Part shown: piece after piece, positions 1-5,754 of the stretch
How positions within the stretch are numbered: position 1 is the stretch's first letter
Layout of the letters: each line of letters starts with the position of its first letter
Origin: Dehalococcoidia bacterium
GTDB lineage: Bacteria > Chloroflexota > Dehalococcoidia > UBA3495
Length of the DNA stretch: 6,320 bases
Reading direction: 5' to 3'
Assembly (NCBI GenBank): GCA_028822675.1
Contig: JAPKDE010000153.1
Coordinates: 1 to 6,320 of the forward strand
Position numbers and translations under genes: made by a program
The notes under the pieces: generated by a model
The model's database searches: none
Seen by the model: only the letters and a program-made list of their open reading frames with translations
What the model was told of the DNA's origin: nothing

Positions 1-255
1 TTTCCCTCTGATCTCTCCTTTACGAAAGTGTCCCACTTTTGCTGGTTGCCAACAGGTTCTGCAGTGGTTATGGCTGCCAGGATCATGGATGAATCTGCCG
101 GCGGACAGATTCTGGTTTCTGAACTGCTGCGGCAAGTGGCTAATGGTCCCTCCAACTTGGAGCACGAGTACACAGATTTTGGTCGGCGCACCCTAAAAGG
201 GTTCAATGAAGAAGAGCATATTTTTGAAGTCTTGTGGCAGGAAAACAAACCCTAG
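1..255 (+). CDS. Class III adenylate/guanylate cyclase domain, C-terminal fragment (5' end outside window or broken)
   Basis: The frame is open from base 1 to the TAG at 253-255. From about base 55 the product reads as the last part of a class III cyclase catalytic domain: GSAVVMAARI (the usual G-x-A-V-x-x-A-A-R-I helix), then GGQILVS, and near the end a D-F-G...LKGF stretch followed by FEVLW, the family's closing strand. Such enzymes make cAMP or cGMP, or occur as degenerate regulatory domains fused to ATPase/TPR modules. What is odd is that the 18 or so residues before GSAVV (bases 1-54) do not resemble the expected cyclase strand with its I-H-x-G-x-V and D-x-x-G motifs. Either the gene was joined to foreign sequence here, a frameshift occurred, or this is a remnant. 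The metal- and base-binding residues lie upstream and cannot be judged. No good start codon with a ribosome site is visible inside the window (a GTG at 28 has none), so I treat it as partial. Confidence 0.6.
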   Translation, partial: FPSDLSFTKVSHFCWLPTGSAVVMAARIMDESAGGQILVSELLRQVANGPSNLEHEYTDFGRRTLKGFNEEEHIFEVLWQENKP

Positions 256-286
256 CATCTGACTTCTAGTTTTAGCAGGTATTTAA

Positions 287-320
287 AAAGCGCCCCGGCT
301 TAATTGCCGAGGCGCTTTCT
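287..320. terminator. Bidirectional rho-independent terminator between convergent genes
   Basis: An 8-bp arm AAAGCGCC (287-294) pairs with GGCGCTTT (311-318), followed after one C/A mismatch by CGGC (296-299) with GCCG (306-309), leaving a 6-nt loop. On the minus strand the hairpin is followed by TTTTTAAAT, a good U-tract, and on the plus strand by TTTCTTGTT, a weaker one. It lies between the cyclase fragment (stop at 255) and the deacetylase (stop at 369), which converge, so it can end both transcripts. Confidence 0.85.
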
Positions 321-368
321 TGTTACTTGGTTGTTGCCTGAAATTTTGGCTAAGGGCGAGGGTTGCCG

Positions 369-1112
369 CTATCGGTGCATCAACTGCCAATCTAGAGATC
401 CCAGGTTGAATGTGATCCGGCGAAAGCCTTCCGAGTATTTCAGTCCGGTCTTCTCTTTGTGACGGCCTGAGTTGTTCTTAATCCGTTCCAACCTTTGTTC
501 TCGGTCGGAAGACATCTGACTAGCGTGGGCACCAAGGGAATCTACTTTGATATCCAGGTAAGGCTGGATATCAACAAAGACGTCTGGCTCTTCACCGCCC
601 CACAAGTAAGCCTGCTCCACGCGGTGTGGCTCTAGTCCTTCTTCTGTTAACTGCTCCGGAAAGTGTTGGTAGCTCCACGCGTAGCTGAAGGCTGCGTCCA
701 AGGCCACCTGTCCACTCTTGCGGTGGTCACGGTGGGTGTGTGAGGTGCTCCGGTACGGGTCAATACAGAGGATAATGTCTGGCTTGAAGCGGCGTATCTC
801 CCGCGTAACCTGACTGCGAAACAGCATAGTGTCTTCCAGCCCGCCGTCTGGGTGCCCAAGGAAAACAACGTCGGTAACACCAACTATGTCAGATGCGTTG
901 TGCTGCTCTATAACCCTGGTGGCGGCCAGCTTTTCTGAGGTCATATCCCGGTCGCCGGTGCCTTTGTTGCCGTTGGTGCACATGACCACAGCAGCCACGG
1001 TGCCAAATTCCTTGACCCATTTGGCCAGAGAGCCGCCGCATCCGCCTTCGCAATCGTCTGGATGGGGCGTAATAGCCATGGCTCGCTTGGGCGCAGTTGT
1101 TAGTATTTCCAT
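369..1112 (-). CDS. PIG-L (LmbE-like) family zinc-dependent deacetylase
   Basis: The 247-residue product belongs to the PIG-L/LmbE superfamily, soluble metal-dependent hydrolases that remove N-acetyl groups from GlcNAc-type sugars (MshB, BshB, PIG-L and DUF-type relatives). The N-terminal PHPDD motif is at residues 16-20, with H17 and D20 as expected zinc ligands. It is followed by the Gly-rich CEGGCGG turn, a TNG-type strand at 46-48, GHPDGGL at 86-92, PDIILCIDP at 111-119, and the second metal motif HRDH at 127-130 (H130 as third ligand). HASQ at 196-199 is another recurrent family feature. Length is normal and there is no signal peptide, so it should be cytosolic. The ATG at 1112 is preceded by GAGGAG at an unusually long distance of about 15 nt; Met12 is an alternative start but would trim residues just before the first strand. 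The true substrate (mycothiol or bacillithiol precursor, other amino sugar) cannot be read from sequence, and no thiol-biosynthesis partner genes are adjacent. Confidence 0.9.
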   Translation of the reverse strand: MEILTTAPKRAMAITPHPDDCEGGCGGSLAKWVKEFGTVAAVVMCTNGNKGTGDRDMTSEKLAATRVIEQHNASDIVGVTDVVFLGHPDGGLEDTMLFRSQVTREIRRFKPDIILCIDPYRSTSHTHRDHRKSGQVALDAAFSYAWSYQHFPEQLTEEGLEPHRVEQAYLWGGEEPDVFVDIQPYLDIKVDSLGAHASQMSSDREQRLERIKNNSGRHKEKTGLKYSEGFRRITFNLGSLDWQLMHR

Positions 1113-1175
1113 CCAGTTATTGGTGCTCTCCTCGCTGAGGTTGGTGGGCCACAGCTAGACTGCGTCCCGCCAGCC

Positions 1176-1181
1176 ATTATA
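1176..1181 (-). promoter_or_regulatory. -10 box (TATAAT) of the PIG-L deacetylase gene
   Basis: On the minus strand the bases 1181-1176 read TATAAT, a perfect -10 hexamer. Transcription would start near 1169, giving a leader of about 57 nt before the ATG at 1112. No convincing -35 is found at 16-18 bp (the candidates are CACACC-like), so the promoter would be weak or activator-dependent. A short inverted repeat (ATACGT/ACGTAT, 1179-1198) overlaps this box. Confidence 0.5.
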
Positions 1182-1198
1182 CGTAATCCAAAACGTAT
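1179..1198. repeat. Inverted repeat overlapping the deacetylase -10 region
   Basis: ATACGT (1179-1184) and ACGTAT (1193-1198) form a 6-bp inverted repeat with an 8-bp spacer. The left arm overlaps the TATAAT box, the position expected of a repressor or activator half-site pair. Function is inferred from position only. Confidence 0.35.
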
Positions 1199-1237
1199 GG
1201 TGTGGGAAAATTCACAGGATACTTTTTATATATAGAA

Positions 1238-1254
1238 AGATACCCAGCGTATCT
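1238..1254. repeat. Inverted repeat AGATAC-N5-GTATCT
   Basis: AGATAC (1238-1243) and GTATCT (1249-1254) flank CCAGC. The core GATAC-N5-GTATC resembles the GATAC-N6-GTATC palindrome at 2103-2118 upstream of the same gene, and includes the ATACCCA motif shared with 2091-2097. It lies between the 3' end of the winged-helix-like gene and the start of the deacetylase gene, so it could be a protein-binding site. As a transcript hairpin it would be short and lacks a clean U-tract. Confidence 0.35.
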
Positions 1255-1260
1255 GCGCCA

Positions 1261-1302
1261 AATAAAAGGGGCCTAAGTCTCCGAGCAAGTTAACTTACGG
1301 AG
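1261..1302 (-). terminator. Possible weak terminator at the end of the winged-helix-like gene
   Basis: CTCCG (1279-1283) pairs with CGGAG (1298-1302), and inside it AAGTT/AACTT forms a 10-bp palindrome (1287-1296) that contains the TAA stop at 1290-1292. On the minus strand the hairpin is followed about 11 nt later by CCCCTTTTATTT. The gap between stem and T-run and the interrupted stem make this a doubtful terminator. Confidence 0.3.
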
Positions 1303-2063
1303 AGGGTCTTGGTGATGCCGAGGGGTGTTGCGGCATAGCGGCCGGAGCGGCCGGGTATTCGTTCTAGCCAGCCAAACTTGGAGCGGGCTGCATTGCGTAG
1401 AGTCTGTGTGAAATTACCCGGTTTACGCCAGCCGGCCAGATCAAAGAGCCAGGCTAGGTCGTCGGCATTCACCCCGTCTACCCCAAAATGGTGGCTGGCG
1501 GCAACCGCGGCCACCACCACTCGGCGCATGTCGCCCAGAGGATTGGCTTCCCGGCAGAATGCTACAAAATCTGCTTGGCCACTTTCGGATAGAAACTCCG
1601 GCGGCACGGACGGCGCTTGGCTGTTGCTATTTTCTTCATCGGATCCAGAGCTGGCGAACCCGGAGTCGGCTGACTCAGCGTTGGCAGACCCTGCGTTGGT
1701 TTCAGGGGCTGGTTCAGGGATTGGCTCAGTGGGCGGTTGAACGGGTTCTTCGCTGACAACTGGTGGCGCTGGCTCGGGTTCCTCAATGGTCTGCAGAGCG
1801 GCAGTTTCCGGCGCTGCTGGTGCCACAGGCTCCGGGGCCGCTACGGCTGCAGAAAGCACAGTCGGCGCAACAGCGGTACTTTTTTCCGCCGCGCTGGTCG
1901 CCACAATCCCGCTGGCGTCGCCGCCGTCAGACGATGCTGCCTGCATCAACTCTCGAGGGAGGTCTCGCAGTACCATCCCCACAACCTCGTGCAGCACTTC
2001 TGACTCTTCCGACTCAAAAGTTATATGTGCGTTGTTGGGCAGCGATATGGAGACTTTAACCAT
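1290..2063 (-). CDS. Unrecognised protein: short N-terminal domain, Pro/Glu/Ala/Ser linker, winged-helix-like C-terminus
   Basis: I do not recognise this 257-residue protein. From the ATG at 2063 it starts MVKVSISLPN; residues 1-41 look like a beta-hairpin followed by an amphipathic helix (a small dimerisation or ligand module would fit). Residues 42-153 are low complexity, rich in Ala, Pro, Glu and Ser, with no predicted fold. Residues about 154-257 are compact and conserved-looking: DFVAFCREANP, a VVVAAVAASHHFGV helix, then NADDLAWLFDLAGW, KPGNFTQTLRNA, a K-FGWLERIPG turn and RYAATPLG, which reads like helix-turn-helix plus wing, similar in shape to domains where a gene product checks a G-R-Y-x-x-T-x-x-G wing. 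A DNA-binding or adaptor role is inference. The frame extends upstream to a TTG at 2144, but the ATG at 2063 begins the structured part and leaves room for the promoter-like elements at 2103-2144. No clear Shine-Dalgarno precedes it. It stands alone between uvrC and the deacetylase gene. Confidence 0.75.
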   Translation of the reverse strand: MVKVSISLPNNAHITFESEESEVLHEVVGMVLRDLPRELMQAASSDGGDASGIVATSAAEKSTAVAPTVLSAAVAAPEPVAPAAPETAALQTIEEPEPAPPVVSEEPVQPPTEPIPEPAPETNAGSANAESADSGFASSGSDEENSNSQAPSVPPEFLSESGQADFVAFCREANPLGDMRRVVVAAVAASHHFGVDGVNADDLAWLFDLAGWRKPGNFTQTLRNAARSKFGWLERIPGRSGRYAATPLGITKTLSVS

Positions 2064-2102
2064 GTTTACACTTAAACCAAAGGTAAGAGGATACCCATGC
2101 AG

Positions 2103-2118
2103 GATACTGAACAGTATC
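2103..2118. promoter_or_regulatory. Operator-like perfect palindrome
   Basis: GATACTGAACAGTATC has two perfect 7-bp arms around a 2-bp AA centre. It lies about 40-55 bp upstream of the ATG at 2063 and overlaps the presumed -10 hexamer (2116-2121), which is where a repressor operator would sit. The cognate regulator is unknown; autoregulation by the adjacent winged-helix-like protein is one possibility. Confidence 0.5.
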
Positions 2119-2144
2119 GTACCGCACGGCCTATACAAAGGCAA
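2116..2144 (-). promoter_or_regulatory. Candidate sigma-70-type promoter of the winged-helix-like gene
   Basis: On the minus strand TTGCCT (2144-2139) and TACGAT (2121-2116) are separated by exactly 17 bp. Each matches its consensus hexamer at four of six positions. Start of transcription would fall near 2109, inside the palindrome at 2103-2118, leaving a leader of about 45 nt. Moderate matches only; the spacing and the overlapping palindrome are the main support. Confidence 0.4.
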
Positions 2145-2231
2145 ACAGTGTACTGGGTATAAGTGTAAGTCTGGGGACTGGCGAGTTAGGCGTACACCAG
2201 GCGTGCGTTAGGTTTGGCGGAAGGCGGCAGG

Positions 2232-4124
2232 CTAGATGGTCTGCTTGAGCCTGATGGCCAGGGATCGGGTCATGCCGGGTACCGATGCCAAATCGTCCAC
2301 GGCAGCCTCTTTGATACCCTTTAGAGTGCCGAAGCGACGCATGAGCATTCGCTTCCTTTTGGGACCGATCCCAGTGACGTTATCAATGGGGGATTTCAAG
2401 CTGGCCTTGCTGCGCAGATTTCGGTGGAAGGTGATGGCAAACCGGTGGGCTTCATCCCGTATTCGCTGCACCAGATAAAGGGCTTGGGAGTCTCGTGGCA
2501 GAATGATCGGCTCTGGAGTGTGGGGAACGAACAGCTCCTCATTCTCTTTGGCCAAAGACGCCAAGGGAATGTCATCAATTCCCATTTCCAAGAATACTTC
2601 CAAGGCGGCGGACAGTTGTCCTTTGCCGCCGTCGATGAGCACCAGATCTGGAATTACTCCAAAGCTATCGATGCTGGCAGCTTTGCCGCCCTCTCCAACT
2701 TTCTCCGCATCTTTTTTTGATTCTTTCTCCGCGGCTCGTGCGGTGGCCAAACGCTTGAAGCGGCGTCGCAGCACCTCACGTATGCTCTCAAAGTCGTCAA
2801 CGCCGTCCACCGTCTTAATTTTGAAGCGGCGGTAGTGGGCCGGTTTGGGTTTGCCGTCTTCAAACACCACCATGCTGGCAACGGTGTTGCTGCCCTGGAT
2901 GTGGGAGATGTCGTAGCACTCCATGCGGCGTAGGGGCAGGGGCAGACTCAGTTCTTCCTCTAGGTCTGCGGCGGCCTGCTGAACAATATCGTTGTCACCC
3001 ATCCAGGTAACCCTATGCTGGGTTAGCCCCTGCTCGGCGTTTGCGATCACTGTATCCAACAACTGCTTGTGGACACCCCGCTGGGGGGAAACCAGCCGCA
3101 CAGCACCCTTACGGACCTCTCTCAGCCATTCTGTGATGGCTTCCGAGTCTTTGGGCATATGTTGAATGACTATCCGTGGTGGCACCACTAATGCCGCTGT
3201 CTGGTAGAACTGTTTAACAAACTGCCCCAGCACTAGTTCTGCAGGGTCGTCCTGGGTGCCTTCCATGAAAAAATGGTCTCGGCCAATCAGTTTGCCCTTT
3301 CGGATGAAGAACACTTCTACCCAGCTCTCATTGGTGCCCTGAGCCATGGCAATCACGTCCATGTCGCTCACTGGGTTGGCTTCAACCTTCATGCGTCGCT
3401 CTTCAACCACCCTGTCTACGGCCTTGATGCGGTCGCGGAGGACGGCTGCGCGTTCAAACTCCAGGTCTTCCGACGCCTGTTCCATGTTCTTCTTCAGGTC
3501 GTCGGTCACTTCAGCGGTGTCACCGTTCATGAACATGACCACCTGGTTGATTACCTTGGCGTAGTCTTCCTTGCTCGCCTGGCCCGTGCAGGGGGCTACG
3601 CAGCGGTTGATGTAATACTCCAGGCAGGGCCGGGCATCTTTGCCGGTGATGGTCTTGGTGCAGGACCGGTAGGGGAACAACCGTTTGACTAGGTCCATGG
3701 TCTTACGAACGGTGCCGGAAGTGGCAAAGGGGCCGAAGTAGTTGGCACCGTCTTTGAGTACTCGCCGGGTGATGTACACCCTGGGGAATTCCTCGTTGAC
3801 GTCAATCTTGAGGTAGGGGTAGGTCTTATCGTCCTTCAGCCGGGCGTTGTAGCGGGGTTTGTACCGCTTGATGAGTGTGTTCTCAAGAATCAACGCCTCT
3901 GAAGCAGACTCGGTAACAATGTACTCAAAGTCATGGAGGTGCCCCAACATGCGGCGAATCTTGTTGGGCAGGTTTTTGGGCGAGCCGAAGTACTGGCGAA
4001 GACGGTTGCGGAGGATGGCAGCCTTGCCCACGTACAACACGGTACCCCGAGGATCCTTCATCAGATAGACGCCAGGAAGCTCTGGTGTCGCCCGTAAACG
4101 CTCTTCAACCAGCGGTAATGCCAT
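2232..4124 (-). CDS. uvrC: Excinuclease ABC subunit C (UvrC)
   Basis: UvrC makes the 3' and 5' incisions around bulky DNA lesions after UvrA/UvrB recognition, in the cytoplasm. All domains are present in this 630-residue product. The N-terminal GIY-YIG nuclease has GVY at 18-20, YVGK at 31-34, R39 and E81. A four-cysteine Fe-S motif follows (C155, C167, C175, C179). The UVR motif that binds UvrB spans about 205-240. The RNase H-like 5' nuclease has YDISH (D405), DGVDDFESI (D444 region), LIDGGKGQ (D498) and DEAHRFAI (H560). Tandem helix-hairpin-helix motifs close the protein at about 578-630 (GIGPKRK, SVPGMTRSLA). A charged Lys/Glu/Ala-rich insertion at about 460-486 sits between two active-site strands, a place where UvrC proteins vary. 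The ATG at 4124 has AGGA 6 nt upstream and lies 8 nt after the stop of the preceding membrane protein gene, indicating an operon. No strong terminator is visible after the stop. Confidence 0.97.
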   Translation of the reverse strand: MALPLVEERLRATPELPGVYLMKDPRGTVLYVGKAAILRNRLRQYFGSPKNLPNKIRRMLGHLHDFEYIVTESASEALILENTLIKRYKPRYNARLKDDKTYPYLKIDVNEEFPRVYITRRVLKDGANYFGPFATSGTVRKTMDLVKRLFPYRSCTKTITGKDARPCLEYYINRCVAPCTGQASKEDYAKVINQVVMFMNGDTAEVTDDLKKNMEQASEDLEFERAAVLRDRIKAVDRVVEERRMKVEANPVSDMDVIAMAQGTNESWVEVFFIRKGKLIGRDHFFMEGTQDDPAELVLGQFVKQFYQTAALVVPPRIVIQHMPKDSEAITEWLREVRKGAVRLVSPQRGVHKQLLDTVIANAEQGLTQHRVTWMGDNDIVQQAAADLEEELSLPLPLRRMECYDISHIQGSNTVASMVVFEDGKPKPAHYRRFKIKTVDGVDDFESIREVLRRRFKRLATARAAEKESKKDAEKVGEGGKAASIDSFGVIPDLVLIDGGKGQLSAALEVFLEMGIDDIPLASLAKENEELFVPHTPEPIILPRDSQALYLVQRIRDEAHRFAITFHRNLRSKASLKSPIDNVTGIGPKRKRMLMRRFGTLKGIKEAAVDDLASVPGMTRSLAIRLKQTI

Positions 4125-4130
4125 GGAGAA

Positions 4131-4135
4131 TCCTA
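4131..4135 (-). promoter_or_regulatory. uvrC ribosome binding site overlapping the upstream stop codon
   Basis: On the minus strand the TAG stop of the 132-residue membrane protein (4135-4133) overlaps AGGA (4134-4131), which is 6 nt before the uvrC ATG. A ribosome terminating on the first gene covers the second gene's start, so translational coupling is likely and the uvrC start at 4124 is well supported. Confidence 0.65.
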
Positions 4136-4531
4136 GAGGACTATTCCCAGGACTATTAGGGCAGCCACAATCACTGAGGTGAGGGTCAATATGCGGCGGA
4201 ACTCAGCGCCGACGTACAGGTAGGCCGCCGGGCGCTCGCCCCGAAGCCGATTCTGTCCCTGTCCGGCGAATTCACCACGGGGAGTCCGGGCTACCGGTGA
4301 GGGTCGAGGTTCTCTGGGGGCTCGTGCAACCGCTGCTACGGCACCGGCGTCTTCCCCTTCAGAAGCGGATATCTCAGCATCATCTACGCCGGCAGTAACG
4401 GCAACCGCGTCATCATCCTCGGGTACGTCAAATTGCTGACGTGTGCCTGGTATCCCGCTGGGTCCTTTTTGAATCTTTTTCCGCTTCAGTTGTCCCTGCC
4501 GGGATGCAGTGCGACGACTTTTTCCAGCCAT
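4133..4531 (-). CDS. Small tail-anchored membrane protein of unknown function, coupled to uvrC
   Basis: I do not recognise a family for this 132-residue protein. Its first 33 residues are strongly basic (KSRR, KRKK) with no signal peptide. Residues 34-62 are acidic (PEDDD, EGED), residues 63-100 are Ala/Pro/Arg-rich and probably disordered. The end has AAYLYVGAEFRR at 102-113 followed by one hydrophobic segment (about 114-132) that runs to the last residue. This is the arrangement of a tail-anchored protein with its N-terminus in the cytoplasm, where the basic tail could contact nucleic acid or ribosomes; that is inference. The ATG at 4531 has AGGAG 10 nt upstream. It is the first gene of a two-gene unit with uvrC, and its stop overlaps the uvrC ribosome site. 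The terminator at 4656-4729 separates it from xerD. Composition and ribosome site support a real gene despite the lack of a known domain. Confidence 0.75.
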   Translation of the reverse strand: MAGKSRRTASRQGQLKRKKIQKGPSGIPGTRQQFDVPEDDDAVAVTAGVDDAEISASEGEDAGAVAAVARAPREPRPSPVARTPRGEFAGQGQNRLRGERPAAYLYVGAEFRRILTLTSVIVAALIVLGIVL

Positions 4532-4592
4532 GAGCAGGTATCTCCTGAGAGGGTGTAATGTTATCTAAAATTGGGCCGACCAAAGCAATCAA

Positions 4593-4627
4593 GGAGTCTA
4601 ACATTGGACTCCAACATCCGACTCTAA
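4593..4627. repeat. Short hairpin and 13-bp imperfect tandem repeat in the uvrC-operon leader
   Basis: GGAGTC (4593-4598) and GACTCC (4607-4612) make a 6-bp hairpin with an 8-nt loop. CATTGGACTCCAA (4602-4614) is followed directly by CATCCGACTCTAA (4615-4627), matching at 10 of 13 positions. The block lies 60-95 bp upstream of the membrane protein ATG, in the region where the promoter must be. A minus-strand TTGATT (4592-4587 area) with TTAGAT 18 bp on is a possible but weak promoter. Regulatory meaning is uncertain. Confidence 0.35.
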
Positions 4628-4655
4628 CCAACCAGTCAACTATATCAGCTATCCC

Positions 4656-4729
4656 AAAAAAAGGGCAGTCCGCAAGCACGTATTAATGGCATAACTGCCG
4701 TTTTAGTCGTGCCGGACTGCCCTTTTGCC
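4656..4729 (-). terminator. Large composite hairpin terminator after xerD
   Basis: AAAAGGGCAGTCCG (4659-4672) pairs perfectly with CGGACTGCCCTTTT (4713-4726). After a small asymmetric bulge GCACG (4676-4680) pairs with CGTGC (4708-4712). The 27-nt loop holds a small GGCA/TGCC stem (4688-4699). On the minus strand, the direction of xerD (stop at 4798), the stem ends in a run of seven T (4662-4656), a typical intrinsic terminator. It isolates xerD from the membrane protein/uvrC unit. The stem is longer than most terminators, so a small mobile hairpin element was considered. Confidence 0.8.
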
Positions 4730-4797
4730 ATCACCTGATAATTTAACCCCTGACGTAATCCCTAAGGAAGAGATTCACGCTTGATTCACGTTAAAAA

Positions 4798-5754
4798 TCA
4801 GGCTCTGGGGTGACTCTTGGCGTATTCCTGTTGCACGTAACCGGTGGTCAGGTGCGTGTACACCTGAGTGGTGGAGATGCTGGAATGGCCGAGCAGCTCT
4901 TGAACGTGCCTAAGGGAGGCCCCGTTCTGCAGCAGATGGGTGGCAAAGCTGTGCCGTAGGGTATGCGGGGTGATGTTCTGTTGGATGCCAGCCTTCTGCG
5001 CGTAGGTCTTGAGGATCGTCCAAACCCACTGGCGGGTGAGCCTTTCACCCCGGTGGTTGACGAACAAAGAAGGCTCGGATCGGCGATGTCCCAAGAGCGC
5101 AACTCGGGCGTTTTTCAGGTAGCGCCTCAGTTCTTCCAAGGCCTTGGGGTACAGGTGAACCAATCGCTCTTTGGAGCCCTTACCCATGCAGCGGATATAC
5201 GACTCTGAGAGGTCTACGTCTTGCGTGTTGAGTGACACCAGTTCGCCAACGCGGAGGCCGGTGGCATAGAGCAGTTCCATGATTACAGCGTCGCGGTGCC
5301 CTTCGTTGCTGCCTGATTTGTAGGCTGTGTCCAGCAGGGTGGTCACGTCTTTTTCGGGCAGGAACTTGGGCAGGGTGCGGCCGACTCTGGGTGAACCCAG
5401 GGACTCGGTGGGGTCTTCGGTGATGATGTTGTTCTCCGACAAGAAGCCGAAGAAAGATTTGATGGAGGCTACTTTTCTGGCGGTGGTTGTGTCGCGGTAG
5501 GCCTTGCGTACGCGTAAGTCCTCAATGTATTTGTTGAGGATGTTGATATCTACAGTTGCCCAGACTTGGGTGGAGTTTCCATTGGAATTACCGTTGCCAT
5601 CCCCGTTGGAATGACCGTTGGAATGACCGTTGGGTTGGTTTTGGAGGAAGTCCAAGAATTGGCCTAGGTCGTTGCGGTAGGCGTCCGAAGTATTGCGGGA
5701 GAAGCCCTTTTCGACTATGAGGTGCTGAAGAAAAGAAGAAATAGTGCGGTCCAT
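4798..5754 (-). CDS. xerD: XerD-like site-specific tyrosine recombinase
   Basis: Tyrosine recombinases of the Xer group resolve chromosome dimers at dif by cutting through a 3'-phosphotyrosine. The 318-residue product has the N-terminal SAM-like core-binding domain (about 1-115; VEKGFSRNTSDAYRNDL) and the C-terminal catalytic domain (about 130-310) with every active-site residue in place: R168 (ATGLRVGEL), K192 (GKGSKER), H264 and R267 (HTLRHSFATHLL), H290 (LLGHSS) and nucleophile Y299 (TTQVYTH). The ending SHPRA is typical. EDPTESLGSPRV and LTRQWVW match XerD better than XerC, but the assignment between the two is not certain. It is slightly longer than the usual 298 or so because residues about 42-62 are an Asn/Gly/Ser/His repeat inserted between two helices of the N-terminal domain. 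The ATG at 5754 has AAAGGA 10 nt upstream. It appears monocistronic, with terminators on both sides. Confidence 0.93.
   Translation of the reverse strand: MDRTISSFLQHLIVEKGFSRNTSDAYRNDLGQFLDFLQNQPNGHSNGHSNGDGNGNSNGNSTQVWATVDINILNKYIEDLRVRKAYRDTTTARKVASIKSFFGFLSENNIITEDPTESLGSPRVGRTLPKFLPEKDVTTLLDTAYKSGSNEGHRDAVIMELLYATGLRVGELVSLNTQDVDLSESYIRCMGKGSKERLVHLYPKALEELRRYLKNARVALLGHRRSEPSLFVNHRGERLTRQWVWTILKTYAQKAGIQQNITPHTLRHSFATHLLQNGASLRHVQELLGHSSISTTQVYTHLTTGYVQQEYAKSHPRA
5580..5639. repeat. 12-bp tandem repeat inside xerD
   Basis: Five consecutive 12-bp units run from 5580 to 5639. Units 3 and 4 (5604-5615 and 5616-5627) are identical CGTTGGAATGAC, and the others are degenerate. Translated on the minus strand they give NGHS, NGHS, NGDG and NGNS-type tetrapeptides. 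Because the unit is a multiple of three, copy-number change would alter loop length without breaking the frame. Confidence 0.8.

Larger units (their letters stand above)
2066..2168. repeat. Nested inverted repeats in the leader of the winged-helix-like gene
   Basis: TTACACTTA (2066-2074) is the exact reverse complement of TAAGTGTAA (2160-2168), and inside that pair ATACCCA (2091-2097) is the reverse complement of TGGGTAT (2154-2160). The two right-hand elements abut, while the left-hand ones are separated by 16 bases. The arms bracket the presumed promoter and the 2103-2118 palindrome. They could be paired operator sites permitting looping, or chance; the distances are too long for a simple hairpin. 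Confidence 0.4.

Noticed and set aside
2064..2144. N-terminal extension of the winged-helix-like protein to a TTG at 2144
   Set aside because: The extra 27 residues include the palindrome and promoter-like elements, start with TTG and lack a ribosome site; the ATG at 2063 begins the structured part.
1786..2211. Plus-strand open frame of 141 codons opposite the linker of the winged-helix-like gene
   Set aside because: The Ala/Ser-rich translation mirrors the GC-rich linker codons on the other strand, and its end runs through the palindromic control region.
3273..3692. Plus-strand open frame of 139 codons antisense to uvrC
   Set aside because: It lies opposite the highly conserved Fe-S and UVR region of uvrC and is explained by codon bias of that gene; no start signal.
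4428..4679. Minus-strand open frame of 83 codons across the uvrC-operon leader
   Set aside because: It overlaps the terminator T-run and the start of the membrane protein gene in another frame, has no ribosome site and no recognisable composition.
4656..4729. MITE-like transposable element
   Set aside because: The hairpin has a proper U-tract in the direction of xerD, no flanking target duplication that I can see, and is adequately explained as a terminator.
5580..5639. Repeat array considered as a CRISPR or minisatellite outside genes
   Set aside because: The units are contiguous without spacers, 12 bp long and in frame within a complete xerD gene, so it is a coding tandem repeat.
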